A stretch of 64,000 bases of DNA from Pogostemon cablin (taxonomy: Eukaryota; Streptophyta; Magnoliopsida; Lamiales; Lamiaceae): assembly GCA_023678885.1 (NCBI GenBank), contig CM043000.1, forward strand, positions 21,808,729 through 21,872,728, given 5' to 3'. How positions within the stretch are numbered: the first letter of the stretch is position 1; the number at the start of each line of letters is the position of its first letter. Positions 11,717-25,000 of this stretch are shown in pieces. The position numbers and the translations under genes were made by a program. Under the pieces are notes generated by a model. That model made no database searches. It was not told the origin of the DNA and worked only from the letters and a program-made list of their open reading frames with translations.

Positions 11717-12587
11717 AGTATTTTTCTTTATAATAAAATTTATTACGTTTGAATTAGTTAGATGAATATCTTGCTATTTTAGGATTTTGGTTTATGGGGT
11801 TGATGAACAAAACATTAGTCTGTTGCTCACGAACATATTCACAAATGTGTTCGCGAACGAAATCGAGGCTTCACAAATGAGAACGAGCTAAGCTCGAACA
11901 ATATTTTAAAATTTTAAACGAGCTCAAACTTATCTCCTACTTAACAAACAATACTCAATCTCTATAGAACTCGGCCCAGCTTGTTTACCGCTCTATTCAT
12001 AGCCATATGAACACTTACTTTGTCATGGATCCAAGTATATTTCTACTCATTCTAATAAATCTTGATCATATATTCATTATAAGGTTTATGGATTTAGAAT
12101 GTAGTATTTAATTGTCACAAAAGTACTCACTTAACCAAAAGGATATTGAAACAGAAGGGATTCAATTAGAGGATTTTGAGTACTACTTATTGATACTCAT
12201 TATATTATTTATTTATTATTATTTCTTTCTAAGATGAATGAGAAGATTTATCATAACTAATCCAACAACTTTCTCTGCTAATGATCACCACCTTCAATCA
12301 TCGCTTATTGGCAGTGGAAGAAAAAATAGTTCGATATTAAAGAAGACCTGAATTTTTAATTGCCGTTGGATGGAGGTCCAGTACAGTTTTTGATAAACAA
12401 ATTTGCCGTTAATTATTGGAATTGCTAACTTCAGCAATGATTTCAGTATATAACTTTGGTTAAATTTTTAACTCTTAAGATTTCACATTAGTCCCTCGCT
12501 TCATAGAGTTAGAAACTTGTAAATCAGGCTTACATTATAAATCTTTGTAAATTTTATGATCCCTCTAATTTAAACACATATGGTGTA

Positions 12588-12835
12588 CTCCATCCGTCTC
12601 ACGTTAAAGTTTACACTTTTCATTTCGGAGTGTCACAAGTTAAGGTTTACATTTATTTTTTTATCAAGTTGGACCCACACAAAACAATTAATTATTCCAT
12701 GTAGGATCCACACAGAACAATAATACAACTACCCACTTTAATTAAATATTATTTCTCACACCTCACTACACATTAAAATATTATATCTCTTAATCTCCGT
12801 GCAAAAGCAAACGTCAACGTTAACGCGGAATGGAC
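12588..12835. mobile_element. Stowaway-like MITE, right end decayed
   Basis: Begins CTCCATCCGTCTCACG after TA. The interior has GGACCCACACA, ACTACCCACTTTAATTAAA and TTAATCTCCGTGCAAAAGC. The right end has decayed to GCGGAATGGAC. It is closely related to the 31860-32110 copy. Confidence 0.65.
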
Positions 12836-13917
12836 ATTAATTAAATATTATTTCTCAATAAAATGTACATTAATGTACTTTCGTATAAATGACGTATTTT
12901 TTTTCATATGCGTACAAATAGGTATATGTATTATGAGAAAAACAAAATATAATTTTATATTTATCAGTAATTCTTTTGAAGCGAATATATAATTTAGTAA
13001 TTTTTAAATATGTTTTGTATCTACTATTTATTTATCCTTATTTTTATTTTTTAAGTAACTAAAAAATAGGATTCCGTATCATGTTATATCGCGTTAATTA
13101 ATTATGACATACGACTTTTTCCACTAACATGTATATTTTTCTTTTTAGAATATAAATTTAATAGACTAATACTACTATGCACCTTGATGTACCACATAAT
13201 ATAGTGCACCCACCTTAAGAAACGTATATAATTATGAATAAAAACATATACAATTATGAATAAAATGTATACACTTTGTTAGTGAATTTTTTTGTTAGTT
13301 TTTTAATGAAAAATTGAGTGTAAAAAAAATACAATTATTAAAAAACATGTATAAACTATTGAATAAAAAGTTATACACATATGAATAGTATTTTTTTTAA
13401 AGAAAAATTGAGTGTGAAAAAAAGTACACAATTATTACATTCTTACCCTGAGTACACTGGATATCAACTCAATTTATTTATTAGTATATGTCAACTTTCC
13501 AACAATTTACAATAAAACATATAATAGCAATTGTGAAAAAAATCCGGAACACGAAAATAGATTAATGATCGCGCATATACACGAGTTCTAAACATGGAAT
13601 AATAGTTTAACAATTTAGTGATTACAAAACTTGCTAGAGATATCTTATATAACTCGACTCGAATTCTCTGTATCATTTGGTACCTCATCTCATGTGGCAC
13701 ACTGTTAGATTGACGGCAAGTAGGAAAGAGAAACTATACATTAAATTCTAGGGATAATGATTGGATTTATTCCCCCTATCATGCCAATCACTCAACTTGT
13801 GGCACAGAAGATGGTGCACGAAAATAACACTGAAAATCTAGTGTGCACATAACCACATCAAGCACCATAGAATTTGGATATAATACAATCACAATTCACA
13901 AATTCATTTATTTCAAG

Positions 13918-13921
<4 letters not shown>

Positions 13922-13983
<62 letters not shown>
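13922..13983. repeat. (TA)n microsatellite
   Basis: About 31 TA dinucleotides, followed by AT-rich and A-rich sequence. Confidence 0.95.
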
Positions 13984-13989
<6 letters not shown>

Positions 13990-15114
13990 GTTGAAAAAAA
14001 TTACATTACTAAAATTGAGTTTTTTTTTAAAAAAAAATTATAATAGAATTTAAGTTGAATTCAATCAAATTATATAATAAAAATTTATATTTTCTCAAAT
14101 ATTTAAATTAGAGGGTATTGTAAAATTATTTTCCTACTTGATGAAATTAAATTAAGGTTGTAATATGTGCCCAATGGCTTAGCTACACGTTCTCTACTTC
14201 ACGTCAATGCAGTTGAAGGATCACCACCGATTTATGAGATCAGCTCTAGATTACAGAAAAGAAATTAAAATTAAGCTTGGAGAAGGATGGATGTGATTTT
14301 TGAAGAAGAGTCATTTCCTCATTTATATCTAGACTGACCTAAACCATACAAATAAGTAGTGAAATTAAGCTTGAAGAAGGATGAATGTGATTTTTGAAGA
14401 ATAGTCATTTCCTCATTTATTTCTGAAATTTGCTTCTTAGTCAGCAACTTGGAAGGCTTCTATGTAATGACAATACTACCTCAGAGACTTTAGAGTCTTT
14501 TTGTTTTTTCTAAACCCTCTCTATTTAAAAATATAAATGTAATTATATTTATTAAATATTCTAAATTCTAAAAATATATAATTTTTAAATATTTCATTAA
14601 TAATTTGTAGTGTATATAATAAATAAAAAGTGACAAATATTCTAAAAGAAAAGTTGTAACATCTTTAATGAAATAAATAATAATAGTTTAATCGTGAGAG
14701 GTTCTCACAAAAATCATGTACATAATAAATTTATCATTCACCGTGCATTCACATTTCTTTATATTTTTCCATAATATGCTCATAGATAAATGAAATATTT
14801 TCCAACATTATAGTATTATACTATATTATGTAGGTAAAAATAAAAAAATTGTCTTCATTTAATGTGCAAGTAAAAACATTCACAATTACAATTATATACT
14901 ATTATGCATGGATAAAATGCACACACAAAAATAAATTTTAATCCGTATGGTTAAAACATCTACTTGTGATGGTTGCATTCAAACCTAAAAGAAAAAAGAA
15001 ATTATATTGAAAATCAGCACATCTCAATTAATTTTTCTATTCTTCTATAAATATATATAGATCTTAAGACGGAGTGATCAAAAAGCATTAATACATGCCA
15101 GCTTGAGCACAAAA

Positions 15115-15226
15115 ATGGTTTCTTGGAAAAGATTGTTATTTCATCTACCTTTTCTCATCCTCATTGTTACTTTCTTTTTAATCTCCTCTCAGGTGGCTGC
15201 AGCTTCTTCAAATGAGCATCAAACAA
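15115..15226 (+). CDS. Signal-peptide exon of a small secreted protein; downstream exon not found
   Basis: ATG at 15115 begins a basic-hydrophobic signal peptide (MVSWKRLLFHLPFLILIVTF, then FLISSQVAAASSNEHQT). A splice donor A|GTAAGC follows at 15226, in phase 1. Length, phase, the SSQVxAAxS cleavage region, the HQ just before the donor, and the upstream ATGCCAGCTT...CAAAAATGG leader all match exon 1 of the gene at 30709, so the two are paralogous. No second exon with the matching Cys/His sequence was found in the 3.7 kb before the kinase gene. It may be a broken copy or may use an exon I did not recognise. If the donor is not used, the frame reads on to a stop at 15321. Confidence 0.5.
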
Positions 15227-16244
15227 GTAAGCTTTGTTTATTGTCAACCTCGTCTAAAAGCTTTAAACTTTTTTATAGGAATAACTTGATTTTCATTGGA
15301 CATCCATTGAATTTTCTTTAAAGAAAATTGTCTTTGAGGCTAAAGAAGAATCTTGGTTATGGCTCTAATATAAACTGCTGGAGTTTCGTAATATTAATAT
15401 TTTGGAGTTGTAGTAGTATAACCGTATAAGTGTAATACATGCTGCAAGTTTTTAACTTTTTAACTAGTGTAAAAGACTTGAAAAAGTATTGTTGTGGGTG
15501 TATGTTGCTAACAATTTCCCTAATTTAATAAACTTTTTACTTGAGAAAAAAAAAACCAAAAAAAGAGCACGTAAAGTGAATTAGTTTTTTGTGCTCGTGT
15601 CCACTATAGATGGGAGGATTGGTGATTTCTTCCTTAAATAGTGAATTCACTGCTGTATCAAATATTATATCAATAAAAGAATTAATGATTCTCTATCTCT
15701 GATGATCTCGACTTTCCTTCTCAATCTTTATCTTCGTAGTTCTTTTTATTTCTACTATGAACAACTCCCTTTCTCCTTTTATCTACTGATTTCTACGTGG
15801 TATCAGATGATTTTCACAATTAAATTGTTTCAGATCAGATTAATTTGTGATACACGCGATCTTTGAATTATCTATATCATTCTAGTAGAGGTTAACAACC
15901 CTTGCCTAATTGGGATGCTGAATATAATTGGAACTTTAATTATGAATTGTTAAAGCTTCAGTGATGTTAGGGTATAATAATATTGTTTATGTCTGATGCA
16001 CATTTGCACCCAGTAATATATATTCAGAGTGTTGCTCAATTTAAAATGGAGTGAGGGTAGTTATGTAAATATATAAGATCACAAATATCTGCAGAAGTAT
16101 TATATTCACCTAACAAGTCATTAGCCAAGCTGAATGACTAAACTCCAATACCTGTAGCACCCCACTAATCAAAACATTGGAAATTTGGTGGAGATATTTA
16201 CATAAGTTTATATCATACTAACTGTGGGTTGCTGTCATTTATAT

Positions 16245-16495
16245 TCTCCCTCCTTCCCAGTAATTTGCGCACTTATTCTAGTGCGCAAATATTAAGAAAA
16301 ATTAATTTTTTATGTATAAAAATATGTAAAGTTATTGGTATGTGTGTAAAAAGTAAATATTTTAGATTATTTAATGAAAAAAGTGTGTAAAGTTATTGAG
16401 AAGTGTGTATAAAGTGAATAATATTGTAATGTATTTTATCTATTTATGGAAATGTACATAAGTGTAGGGACGGACCAAAAAAGAAAGTGTGTAGT
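16245..16495. mobile_element. Stowaway-like MITE
   Basis: Left end TCTCCCTCCTTCCCAG. Right end region GTAGGGACGGACC then AAGAAAGTGTGTAGTAATT. The interior repeats AGTGTGTAAAGTTATTG words typical of the sub-family nested at 17796-18116. Confidence 0.6.
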
Positions 16496-16595
16496 AATTA
16501 TCGGGATAGACCTCTGTACTTAATTATAAGGTAATAATTTATTATTTTTTTTTTTTCACATGAATTACCGAGTATTGTTATTTTTTGGTAGCATG

Positions 16596-17030
16596 TAGTG
16601 TTAGGGAGGCAATTCGTGCTAATGAGTTGGGTTTCGTATCGACACGACAGTGACACAACATGATAAGGGCAAATCTGAACACGATACGATAAGAATTCGT
16701 TCCAACATGACACGAACACAAAAAATAACGGGTTGACACGACACCAACACGATAAGAAAAAAAAATACTAATTAAAATAAATAAATATTTTAAAAAAATA
16801 TATTTTAAAATTATTATTAAGTATTTTTATCCGATATTTGTCTAATTTTATATTTATATTGAATTGTTAACAGGTTAATGAGTTATTAGGGTTAATGGGT
16901 CATCTGTTAATATTAATCGTGCTTAACGAGTTGACACAAACCCGACACGAAAACGACACGAAATTTTCGTGTCCTTATTGAGTTGACACGATAATGACAC
17001 AAACTCAATAATACCAAACACTAACCCGCA
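16596..17030. repeat. Dispersed GACACGACAC-type repeat
   Basis: Multiple GACACGA, CCCGACACG and CGGGTTGACACGACAC words run in both orientations, bounded roughly by GTAGTGTTAGGGAGG on the left and CCAAACACTAACCCGC on the right. The inverted GTGTTxGG/CCxAACAC ends suggest a non-autonomous DNA transposon. Superfamily not assigned. Confidence 0.45.
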
Positions 17031-17619
17031 AGTGCGTAGTTATGTTAGTTTTTACGTATCTACCAATATTTTTAAGAGTTACTCTCTTGTGAGACGGGTT
17101 TTTTGTAAAACAGTTGTGAGATGGGTCGACCCATTACTAAAATATTCTTATTATATAGGTAAAATATGTTTATTTGTAGTTAAAGTATGTCAATAGTAAA
17201 TCATATTATGACACAATAAAATCATATTTTAATTCATTATTTATCATACTTTAAAAAAACATACTTTAACAATCATTAAACATATTTTATTTATATATTA
17301 GATATATTTTAACACATTTCACAAATCGTCTCATATATTTAATGTGTCACAAGAAAATTTGTCTATTTTTAAATGTAAAGGTACGATATAATCTAGTTGT
17401 AAATTTGGAAAACTTTTTGGAGGAGAAAATATATTTTATAACTATACCCAATTCTAACTTTCATTATTTTGTGTTCAATTTTAGTTATTTATATCCAATT
17501 TTAGTCTTTCTTTTTTTACGAAAATTAAAAAAAAATCATCTAAAAATTCTGAAAAATTTTGGGATAGTGAAGAAACTTAGAATCGATAAATCACAATTAG
17601 GATTTTTTTTGTTGGTGTA

Positions 17620-18173
17620 CGCCCCCCGTTCCACTCAAAAAGTCACTTTTTTTTTTCATTTGGACATTCCATCCAAAGAGTCATCTTTAATTTTTTACAT
17701 ACATGAGACCCACACACTCCCACTAATACAATTAAAATAGGGCCTCACACTCCCACTAATACAACTACCCACTACACATTACACTTTAAATAATACTCCC
17801 TCCGTCCCGGTAAGTATTACACGTATTGATGTGCGCGGAGTTTAAGAAAATTTTGTATTTTTATGTATAAAGTAAGAAAGATAATATATTTTTTAGTTGA
17901 ATTAATGAAAAAAGTGTGTAAAGTTGTTGGGAGATGTGAAAAAGGTGTATAAAGTTGTTGGAAGATATGAAAAAGTAAGTATTATATTGGGATGTGGGTA
18001 AAAAGTGAGTATTAGTATAATGTATTTTTTACCAAATTTAGTAAAAATAAAGTATGAAATACTTTGAGGGACGGATGGAAAAGGAAAGTGTGAAATACTT
18101 TGGGGGACGGAGGGAGTACTCCTTAATTTACGTGGAAAAAGTAAAAGTTACTCTTTAAGAGGGACGAAAGGAG
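17620..18173. mobile_element. Stowaway-like MITE split by a second MITE
   Basis: Outer left end CGCCCCCCGTTCCACTC, outer right end GGGACGAAAGGAG, with TA flanks. Its body (GAGACCCACACACTCCCAC, ACTACCCACTACACATTA) stops at 17795 and resumes at 18119 with CTCCTTAATTTACGTGG. The interruption is the element listed at 17796-18116. A short stretch CTCCCACTAATACAA is duplicated inside. Confidence 0.75.
17796..18116. mobile_element. Stowaway-like MITE nested in another MITE
   Basis: Clean terminal repeats: CTCCCTCCGTCCCGG on the left and GGGGGACGGAGGGAG on the right, with TA on both sides. About 321 bp. An internal second GAGGGACGGATGGAAAAGG suggests the right terminus was partly duplicated. It is younger than the element it interrupts. 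Confidence 0.85.
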
Positions 18174-19017
18174 TATTATCTATTGTGTTACATCGTTAAA
18201 TGATAGATACATAATAGGTGGAGGGAATTAAATCATAAAGAAACATAAATTCTAAAATTAAGAATTAAATTTTCTCATAGAAGTATTTATTTTACATGTC
18301 AATTATATAATTAATGATATAAGAATATATATATATAAATTAACTAGAAAATAAATCTTACGTGATCAATTTATAAGGGTTTAATGGTAAATTGTAAGAT
18401 ATAGTTTTATTATGTTATTAAATACTAATGGAACATGAAAAATGAAATAGAAAATTCTAAGTTAGAATTTTCAGACCGTAAGAATGCACACAATCTATTA
18501 TAAGGATGAATTAAATATTAGTGAAGATAATTATCCTAGGGTTTGATTTAAATCTTTAACGACACATTAAGATAATTATATCATTAAAAAAATTGTGCCT
18601 AAAAGAAAAGGACACAAAAGGCTTATATAAATTTTGTATTGAAAACTGTAAGTCAAGTAATGCCAATTTTCCTTAGTTTTTTCTTAGAGAAAATGACACA
18701 TCTACTACGTACATGGACGGTTCTCTCCAGTGAAATGGATCAATTTCCTTTGATTATAATTTATAGCAAGATTAAAGAGGATCTCACTGGTACTTGGAAA
18801 GATGATTAAATAAATTCTTCAGTCAACGAATTTTAAAAAGCTTTGGAAAATCTTCACCTCTCAATTAGAACCAATTAAAGTGCAAAAACAGGATAAGCTT
18901 AAGACTTGAAGTCAACCATCCACTCCCTTGTTTGTGTTGTGTGTACATAACATTCTTATAGCCGTGAATCAAACTATAGTCCAAGTTCAGTAATTCTCTC
19001 TTTCGGCCCTAAAGAAA

Positions 19018-22000
19018 ATGAAAAAAGAAACTTCAGTTCTGTTGTTCCTGGGAGTACTCTGTCTGAGAATATGCTCCATTGCATCTCTCAACACGTCCAG
19101 TGTAGATGAGTACTCTCTTCTATCCCTCAAAACATCATTTCTTTCCGAGGTCCTGTCTAAAAATTGGTCACAAGAAACCTCAATTTGTAGTTGGATTGGT
19201 GTCATGTGTAGCCAGGGGAGTCCAAGAGTAATGGGCTTGAATATTTCTAGTATGGGGTTACGAGGAACCATCGCAAGAGAAATCGGCAACCTCTCGTTCC
19301 TCGCAGTCTTGGACATGAGCAGCAACAACATCAGTGGTGTAATCCCTCCAGAAGTTGGGAATTTGAGACGACTTCGCGTATTAGACCTGTCTTCCAACAA
19401 GCTCAGTGAGCACATTCCTGAGAGCCTTGGATTGCTGAGGGAAATGGAGGCCTTAAAACTTTCGGGCAATCAGTTAAGTGGAGATATCCCGGCAAGTCTA
19501 GCTGAATGTGCAGAGCTCAAGATAGTGGACGTATCTAACAACAGTCTTACCGGAAACATTCCGGTTGGGTTTGGAAACTTGTCACAGCTTCAGCTATTTG
19601 TTTTATGGGAAAACAGATTTTCAGGTATGGTTTAGCCGTTTTATCATTTATGGTTACTTTTCACTTCACTTTCTTTCTTTATTGCTGTAAATGGATTAGT
19701 TGAGATAGCACAAAATGAATTTCGTTCTTCCAATTCCACCCTTTATTAGGCAACAATTTGTTTAATACTCACTTCATATCCTAGAGATCCCACATTGTTC
19801 AAGTTAAATTATTCTTTTTATCAATTTTGTTGACTTTAGAGGATATTGTAGGATTTTTAGATATTAAAAAGTATAAATTAATGATATGTGTATTTGATAT
19901 ATGTATTAGGTGAGAGAGAGAAATTTGAAATTCAAGTAATTTTTTAGGTTATAAATAAATGAATTATTTATTTTTTGGGGTGTGACTGAAGGGTGTAAAG
20001 GGACAAATAAATATCTTTCCTTCCCTGCGTAAGAGGGTCATTTGCTTTCTTGCATGTAGATTAAGGAATATTATTATTTAATGTGTAGTGGGTAGTTGTA
20101 TTAGTGGGAGTGTATGTCCCATATTTTAATTGTATTAGAGGGGGTGTGTGGGTCCCATGTGTATAAAAAAAGAAAGAGAACTCTTTGGGTGGAACGACCA
20201 AAATGGAAAAACGACCCTCTTAGCCTAAGACGGAGGGAATATAGGGAGTGTGAATGGTTCTTTGGAATCGGTTCGGATCTCCTGTTACATTTTGGAATGT
20301 AGAAAGTAACCATATATCCAACTTTGTTTCATATTGCCTTTTATACACACTCATTAAAGTGAAAGCGTGTCTAAGACAATGAAATGATTAATTAAAGACG
20401 AATGCGTATAATAGGTAATATCAAACCAAACAAGGGGCTCAAACCTAATGCTCTTAAATGAGTCGAGCGAGTCTGAGAAGTGCATACTCCAGCTCGTTTG
20501 ACTTGCTAACTGTGAAGATGTAGACCATGCATAAGTGAATGCTGCATGCATGTGCGTATACTGCTTGAGCATATGTGTATAAGAACTAAGAACATGCCAC
20601 GTGGAGTTTATGCATTGGTGGATTAAGTGTGTAAAAGGATTGTCTAGCTGCCGTTGGATTGAACACAAAGCAAAGTGATCAGATGGAGGAAGTATCAGCT
20701 GGAAGCATCAGCTGGAAGGTGGATGATCAGTTGGTTGCAACTGATTTGGTTACAACGATTTCATCATTTGGTTACAACTGATTGAAGTATGCACATTGTG
20801 ATTGGATGAAAAGGATTCTACACGTTAGACACACATCCATATAAGTTGAAGAACTGTCAGGTGAGATTGATCATCATCAACACATCTTCTTCACATATCA
20901 GTTAGAAACAAGCTTAAGAATTAGTGTTTTCAGGTGTGCTTGTAATCTTGTAACCATCATCTTCATTGTTTAGTGAATTCTTCTCTTAAGAAAGTGGATG
21001 TAGGCTTATGCCGAACCACTATACATCTTTGTGTTGATCTCTTTCATTTCATTCTTCATTTGTTAATCAATTAGTGTGTGAAACGTGAGGGATCAAACGT
21101 TTAAGTGAGTGCAAGTTCTTGAGTGTTCTTCATCAAGTGTTTGCTTAAGTTTCATAAGAAGTGGCGTCGTCTGTGGGAAGAAGAAGAAGCTGCCACAATA
21201 CCATATCAGAAGGGAAAAATCATGGTTACAACCAAGTTTGATGTGGAGAAGTTTACAGAGAAAGTTGATTTCAGTTTGTGGAGGATGAAGATAGAGGCTG
21301 TACTGATCCAACAAGGCCCTGCTGATGCAGTTAAACCACTTCCAGATCAAGCAACTGCTGTGGATGCTGGTGCATTAGTTGCAGATCAAGATCAACAATC
21401 CAAGGCAAGAAGTGCCATCATTCTGTGCTTAGGTGATAAAGCTCTAAGGGAAGTCTCAAAGGAAGCATCAGCAAGAGATATGTGGAAGAAGTTTGCTGAT
21501 CTTTACATGGTGAAGACATTGACAAACTGGTTGTACACCAAGCAGAAACTCTACTCCTTCAAAGTATCAGAAGATAAGTCCATTCTAAGCCAACTAGATG
21601 ATTTCAATAAGATCATAGATGACTTAGAGAACATTGATGTAGTACTGTCAAGTGAAGATAAGACTGTCATATTGATGTCAGCTCTTCCTAAGTCTTTTGA
21701 AGGGTTGAGAGACACATTGTTGTATGAAAATGTTGAATCAATCTCCCTAGAGCAAGTGATTCTAGCAATCAAAGCAAAGGTGCTCTACAAGACATCAGAT
21801 AATGCAGTTGCAGGAGAAGGTCTTGTTGCCAACAAACAAAATAAGTGGAACAAGAATGATAAGAAATCTGGTGCTGATAAGAAGAAATATGAAAAAAGTA
21901 ATCAAGGTACATCAGCAGATGAAGAAAATAATAACTGCTTCCACTGCAACAAGTCTGGTCATTTCAAGAAGCAATGTCCTAAGTGGAAAGCAATGGTGGC

Positions 22001-25000
22001 CAGTAAAATTGCTGAAAAGGGAGGAAATCAAAGAATCCATGTCAATCAGGTGACTGAAAATAGAGGTAACAAGGATCAAGATTATATTGAAGCTTTGGTT
22101 GTTGTTTCTGGTCAAGTGTCAGACCAGTGGGTGTTAGATTCAGGTTGCACCTTTCATATGACATCAGTCAAGGATTGGTTTACTGATTTAAAACCATACC
22201 ATGAGGGATCAGTCTTGTTAGGCAATGATCAAGCCATCAAGATTGAGGGTATTGGTTCTGTCAAATTCAGAATGTTTGATGGATCCATTAAGTTGCTCAC
22301 AAATGTGAGGTATGTACCAGGATTGAGAAGGAATCTGATATCATTAGGAATGTTAGACTCCTTGGGATGTGAGTACTATGTGAAGAAAGGTGTACTCACC
22401 ATCATAAATGATAAGTCAGTTGTAATGAAAGGAGTTAAGAACTCTGATCTCTATTTTCTTGAAGGATAAGTTGTCTCTGGGCAGTTGAACACTTCTCAAG
22501 AGCTAGAAGATGTTCAGTTGTGGCATGGAAGACTAGCTCATGTAAGTGAGAAATGGTTACACGAGCTAGCAAGACAGAAGCTACTAGATATAAGTTCAAC
22601 TTGTAAGATAGATCAATGTGAAGATTGTATTCTAAGCAAGGCAAAGAGGTTGAAGTTTGGTTCAGGAGAACATACTTCATCAGAGAAGCTTCAGTATGTT
22701 CATACAGATCTATGAGGACCTTCAAGAAATCCAACTATTGGAGGTGGAAGATATTTTATATCCTTCATAGATAACTACTCTAGGAAGCTATGAGTTAAGA
22801 TTCTTAAAACAAAGGATCAAGCATTCACTGCATTTAAGGAATGGCTTGCTGAGGTGGAGAATCAGACAGGAAAGAAGTTGAAATGCTTAAGATCAGATAA
22901 TGGGCTTGAGTTTGTTTCAGAAGAGTTCAATGTTTTCTGCGGAGAAAAGGGAATTAAGAGGCACAAGGCTACACCTGGAACTCCACAACAAAATGGTGTT
23001 GCAGAAAGAATGAATCAGACATTGTTAGAAAGAGTAAGATGTATGCTGAGTAGTGGAGGATTCACCAAAGGGTTTTGGGGTGAACTTGTGACTACAACAG
23101 CCTATCTGATCAACCTATGTCCATCAGCAGCCTTGAAATTCAAACCACCTGAAGAAGTGTGGTCTGGAAAGACATCTAGTTACACTCATCTGAGAGTAAT
23201 AGGATGTCAGACTTACTCTCATGTGAAGCAAGATAAGTTGGAACCTAGAGTAGTAAGATGTGTGATGGTTGGATATCCCAAAGAAGTAAAAGGATACAGA
23301 TTGTGGTGTTATGAAGATAACAAGTTTATTGTTAGCAGAGATGTCACATTCAGTGAAAGAAAGATGCCATTGGTTGAAAGAAATTCTGTAGTATCAATTA
23401 CTAGAGACCTTGATGAGCCTCAGGTGGAGCAAGCAATGAAGGAAGCTCAGCAGTGTAATCAAGAAGATAACAGTGCTGATCATAAAAAGGAAGATAACTC
23501 TCCTAGCTCATCCAGCTCAAGGTATGATCTAAGTTCTTATCAACTTGTAAGGGATAGGCTAAGGAGACAGATTAAAGCTCCAGTAAGATACATGGAAGTT
23601 GATATAGTATCATATACACTGTATGTTGCATCTGATATAGAAAACTATGAGCCAAGAACATATGATGAAGCTATATCAGGAAATGACAATAACAAATGAA
23701 TAGTTGCTATGGAAGAAGAGTTGCTATCACTACATAAGAATAAGACTTGACAGATTATTGACAGGCCAAAGAACAAGAAATTAGTAAGCTGTAAATAGAT
23801 CTATAAGAAGAAGCCTGTTACAAGCAAAGAAGGAGGTGTTAGGTACAAGGCAAGACTTGTAGCAAGAGGTTTCTCACAGAAAGAAGGTGTTGATTATAAT
23901 GAAATATTCTCACCAGTTGTCAAGCATTGTTCTATCAGAATTTTACTAGCATTAGTAACTCAATTTGATCTTGAGTTAAATCAGATGGATGTCACTACAT
24001 CATTTTTGCATGGAAATCTTGAAGAGGATATCTACATGAAGATTCCTGATGGTGTAAGTATTGAAGGAGTTGAGAATAAGGCCTGTTTACTGCTGAAATC
24101 TTTGTATGGTCTGAAACAAAGTCCAAGACAGTGGTATTTGAAGTTTGATGATTACATTACATCAAATGGATTCAGCAGGAGCCTACATGACAGTTGTGTT
24201 TATGTTATGTACAAAGAAGGGTGTTATACATACTTACTTTTGTATGTAGATGATATCCTTATAGCTTGTAAGGATCAAACTGGTATAGATGAAGTAAAAG
24301 AGATACTTAAGCAGGAATTTGATATGAATGATCTAGGGGAATCAAAAGTGATTCTTGGTATGCAGATTGAGAGAAATAGATCAGTTGGTGAGCTGAAGTT
24401 ATTCCAAGAATCTTACTTAGACAAAGTATTAAAGAGATACAATATGAATCTCAGCAAAACAGTAACTACACCTGCAAAGCAAGGAGTGAATCTGTCATTA
24501 CTCCAAGCTCCTCAGACAGATCAAGAGAAGGTTGAAATGAGCAATATTCCCTATGATAGTGCTGTTGGCAGTTTGATGTATGCAATGGTATGTTGCAGGC
24601 CAAATTTAGCTTATGTGATGAGTATGATTAGCAGGTTTATGAGTAATCCAGGTTTACTACATTGGAGTTCAGTGAAGTGGGCTCTCAGGTATGTTAAAGG
24701 AACCATCACAGCAGGCTTGAAGTTTCAGAAAATGACAACATGAGATAAGGCAGTAGTTGGATATGTTGATGCTGATTATGCAGCAAATCTTGACACAAGG
24801 AAGTCACTTACTGGTTATGTATTCAATTTGTTTGGTACTGCAGTAAGTTGGAAAGCAACTCATCAACTTATAGTGGCATTATCAACTACAGAGGCAGAAT
24901 TTGTTGCACTTACAGAAGCAATCAAAGAGGGAGTATGGCTGACAGGTATTCTGAGTGAGTTTGAGATTGAACAAGAGTCAGTTGAAGTGCATTGTGATAA

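Larger units (their letters stand above)
9720..15114. other. 5.4-kb intergenic region with MITEs and microsatellites
   Basis: No protein-coding gene was recognised. It contains a hAT-like MITE (9887-10098), two Stowaway-like MITEs (11077-11332 and 12588-12835), two long (TA)n tracts, and an imperfect 58-bp direct repeat (14269-14326 and 14363-14420) starting TTAAGCTTG. Open frames at 13491-13700 (minus) and 13843-14043 (plus) are AT-driven; the second is a translated (TA)n tract. Confidence 0.5.
15322..19017. other. 3.7-kb intergenic region, MITE-rich
   Basis: Holds a Stowaway-like MITE (16245-16495), a dispersed repeat with many GACACGACAC words (about 16596-17030), a nested pair of Stowaway MITEs (17620-18173), and the promoter of the receptor kinase. 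Open frames at 16498-16719 (minus) and 17342-17740 (plus) are low-complexity or repeat-derived and are not called. Confidence 0.5.

Noticed and set aside
13843..14043. Open frame with a long Ile-Tyr repeat
   Set aside because: Translated (TA)n microsatellite.
15470..15535. Possible second exon (KYCCGC-like) for the 15115 signal-peptide exon
   Set aside because: Acceptor context is poor and the sequence does not align with exon 2 of the paralogue.
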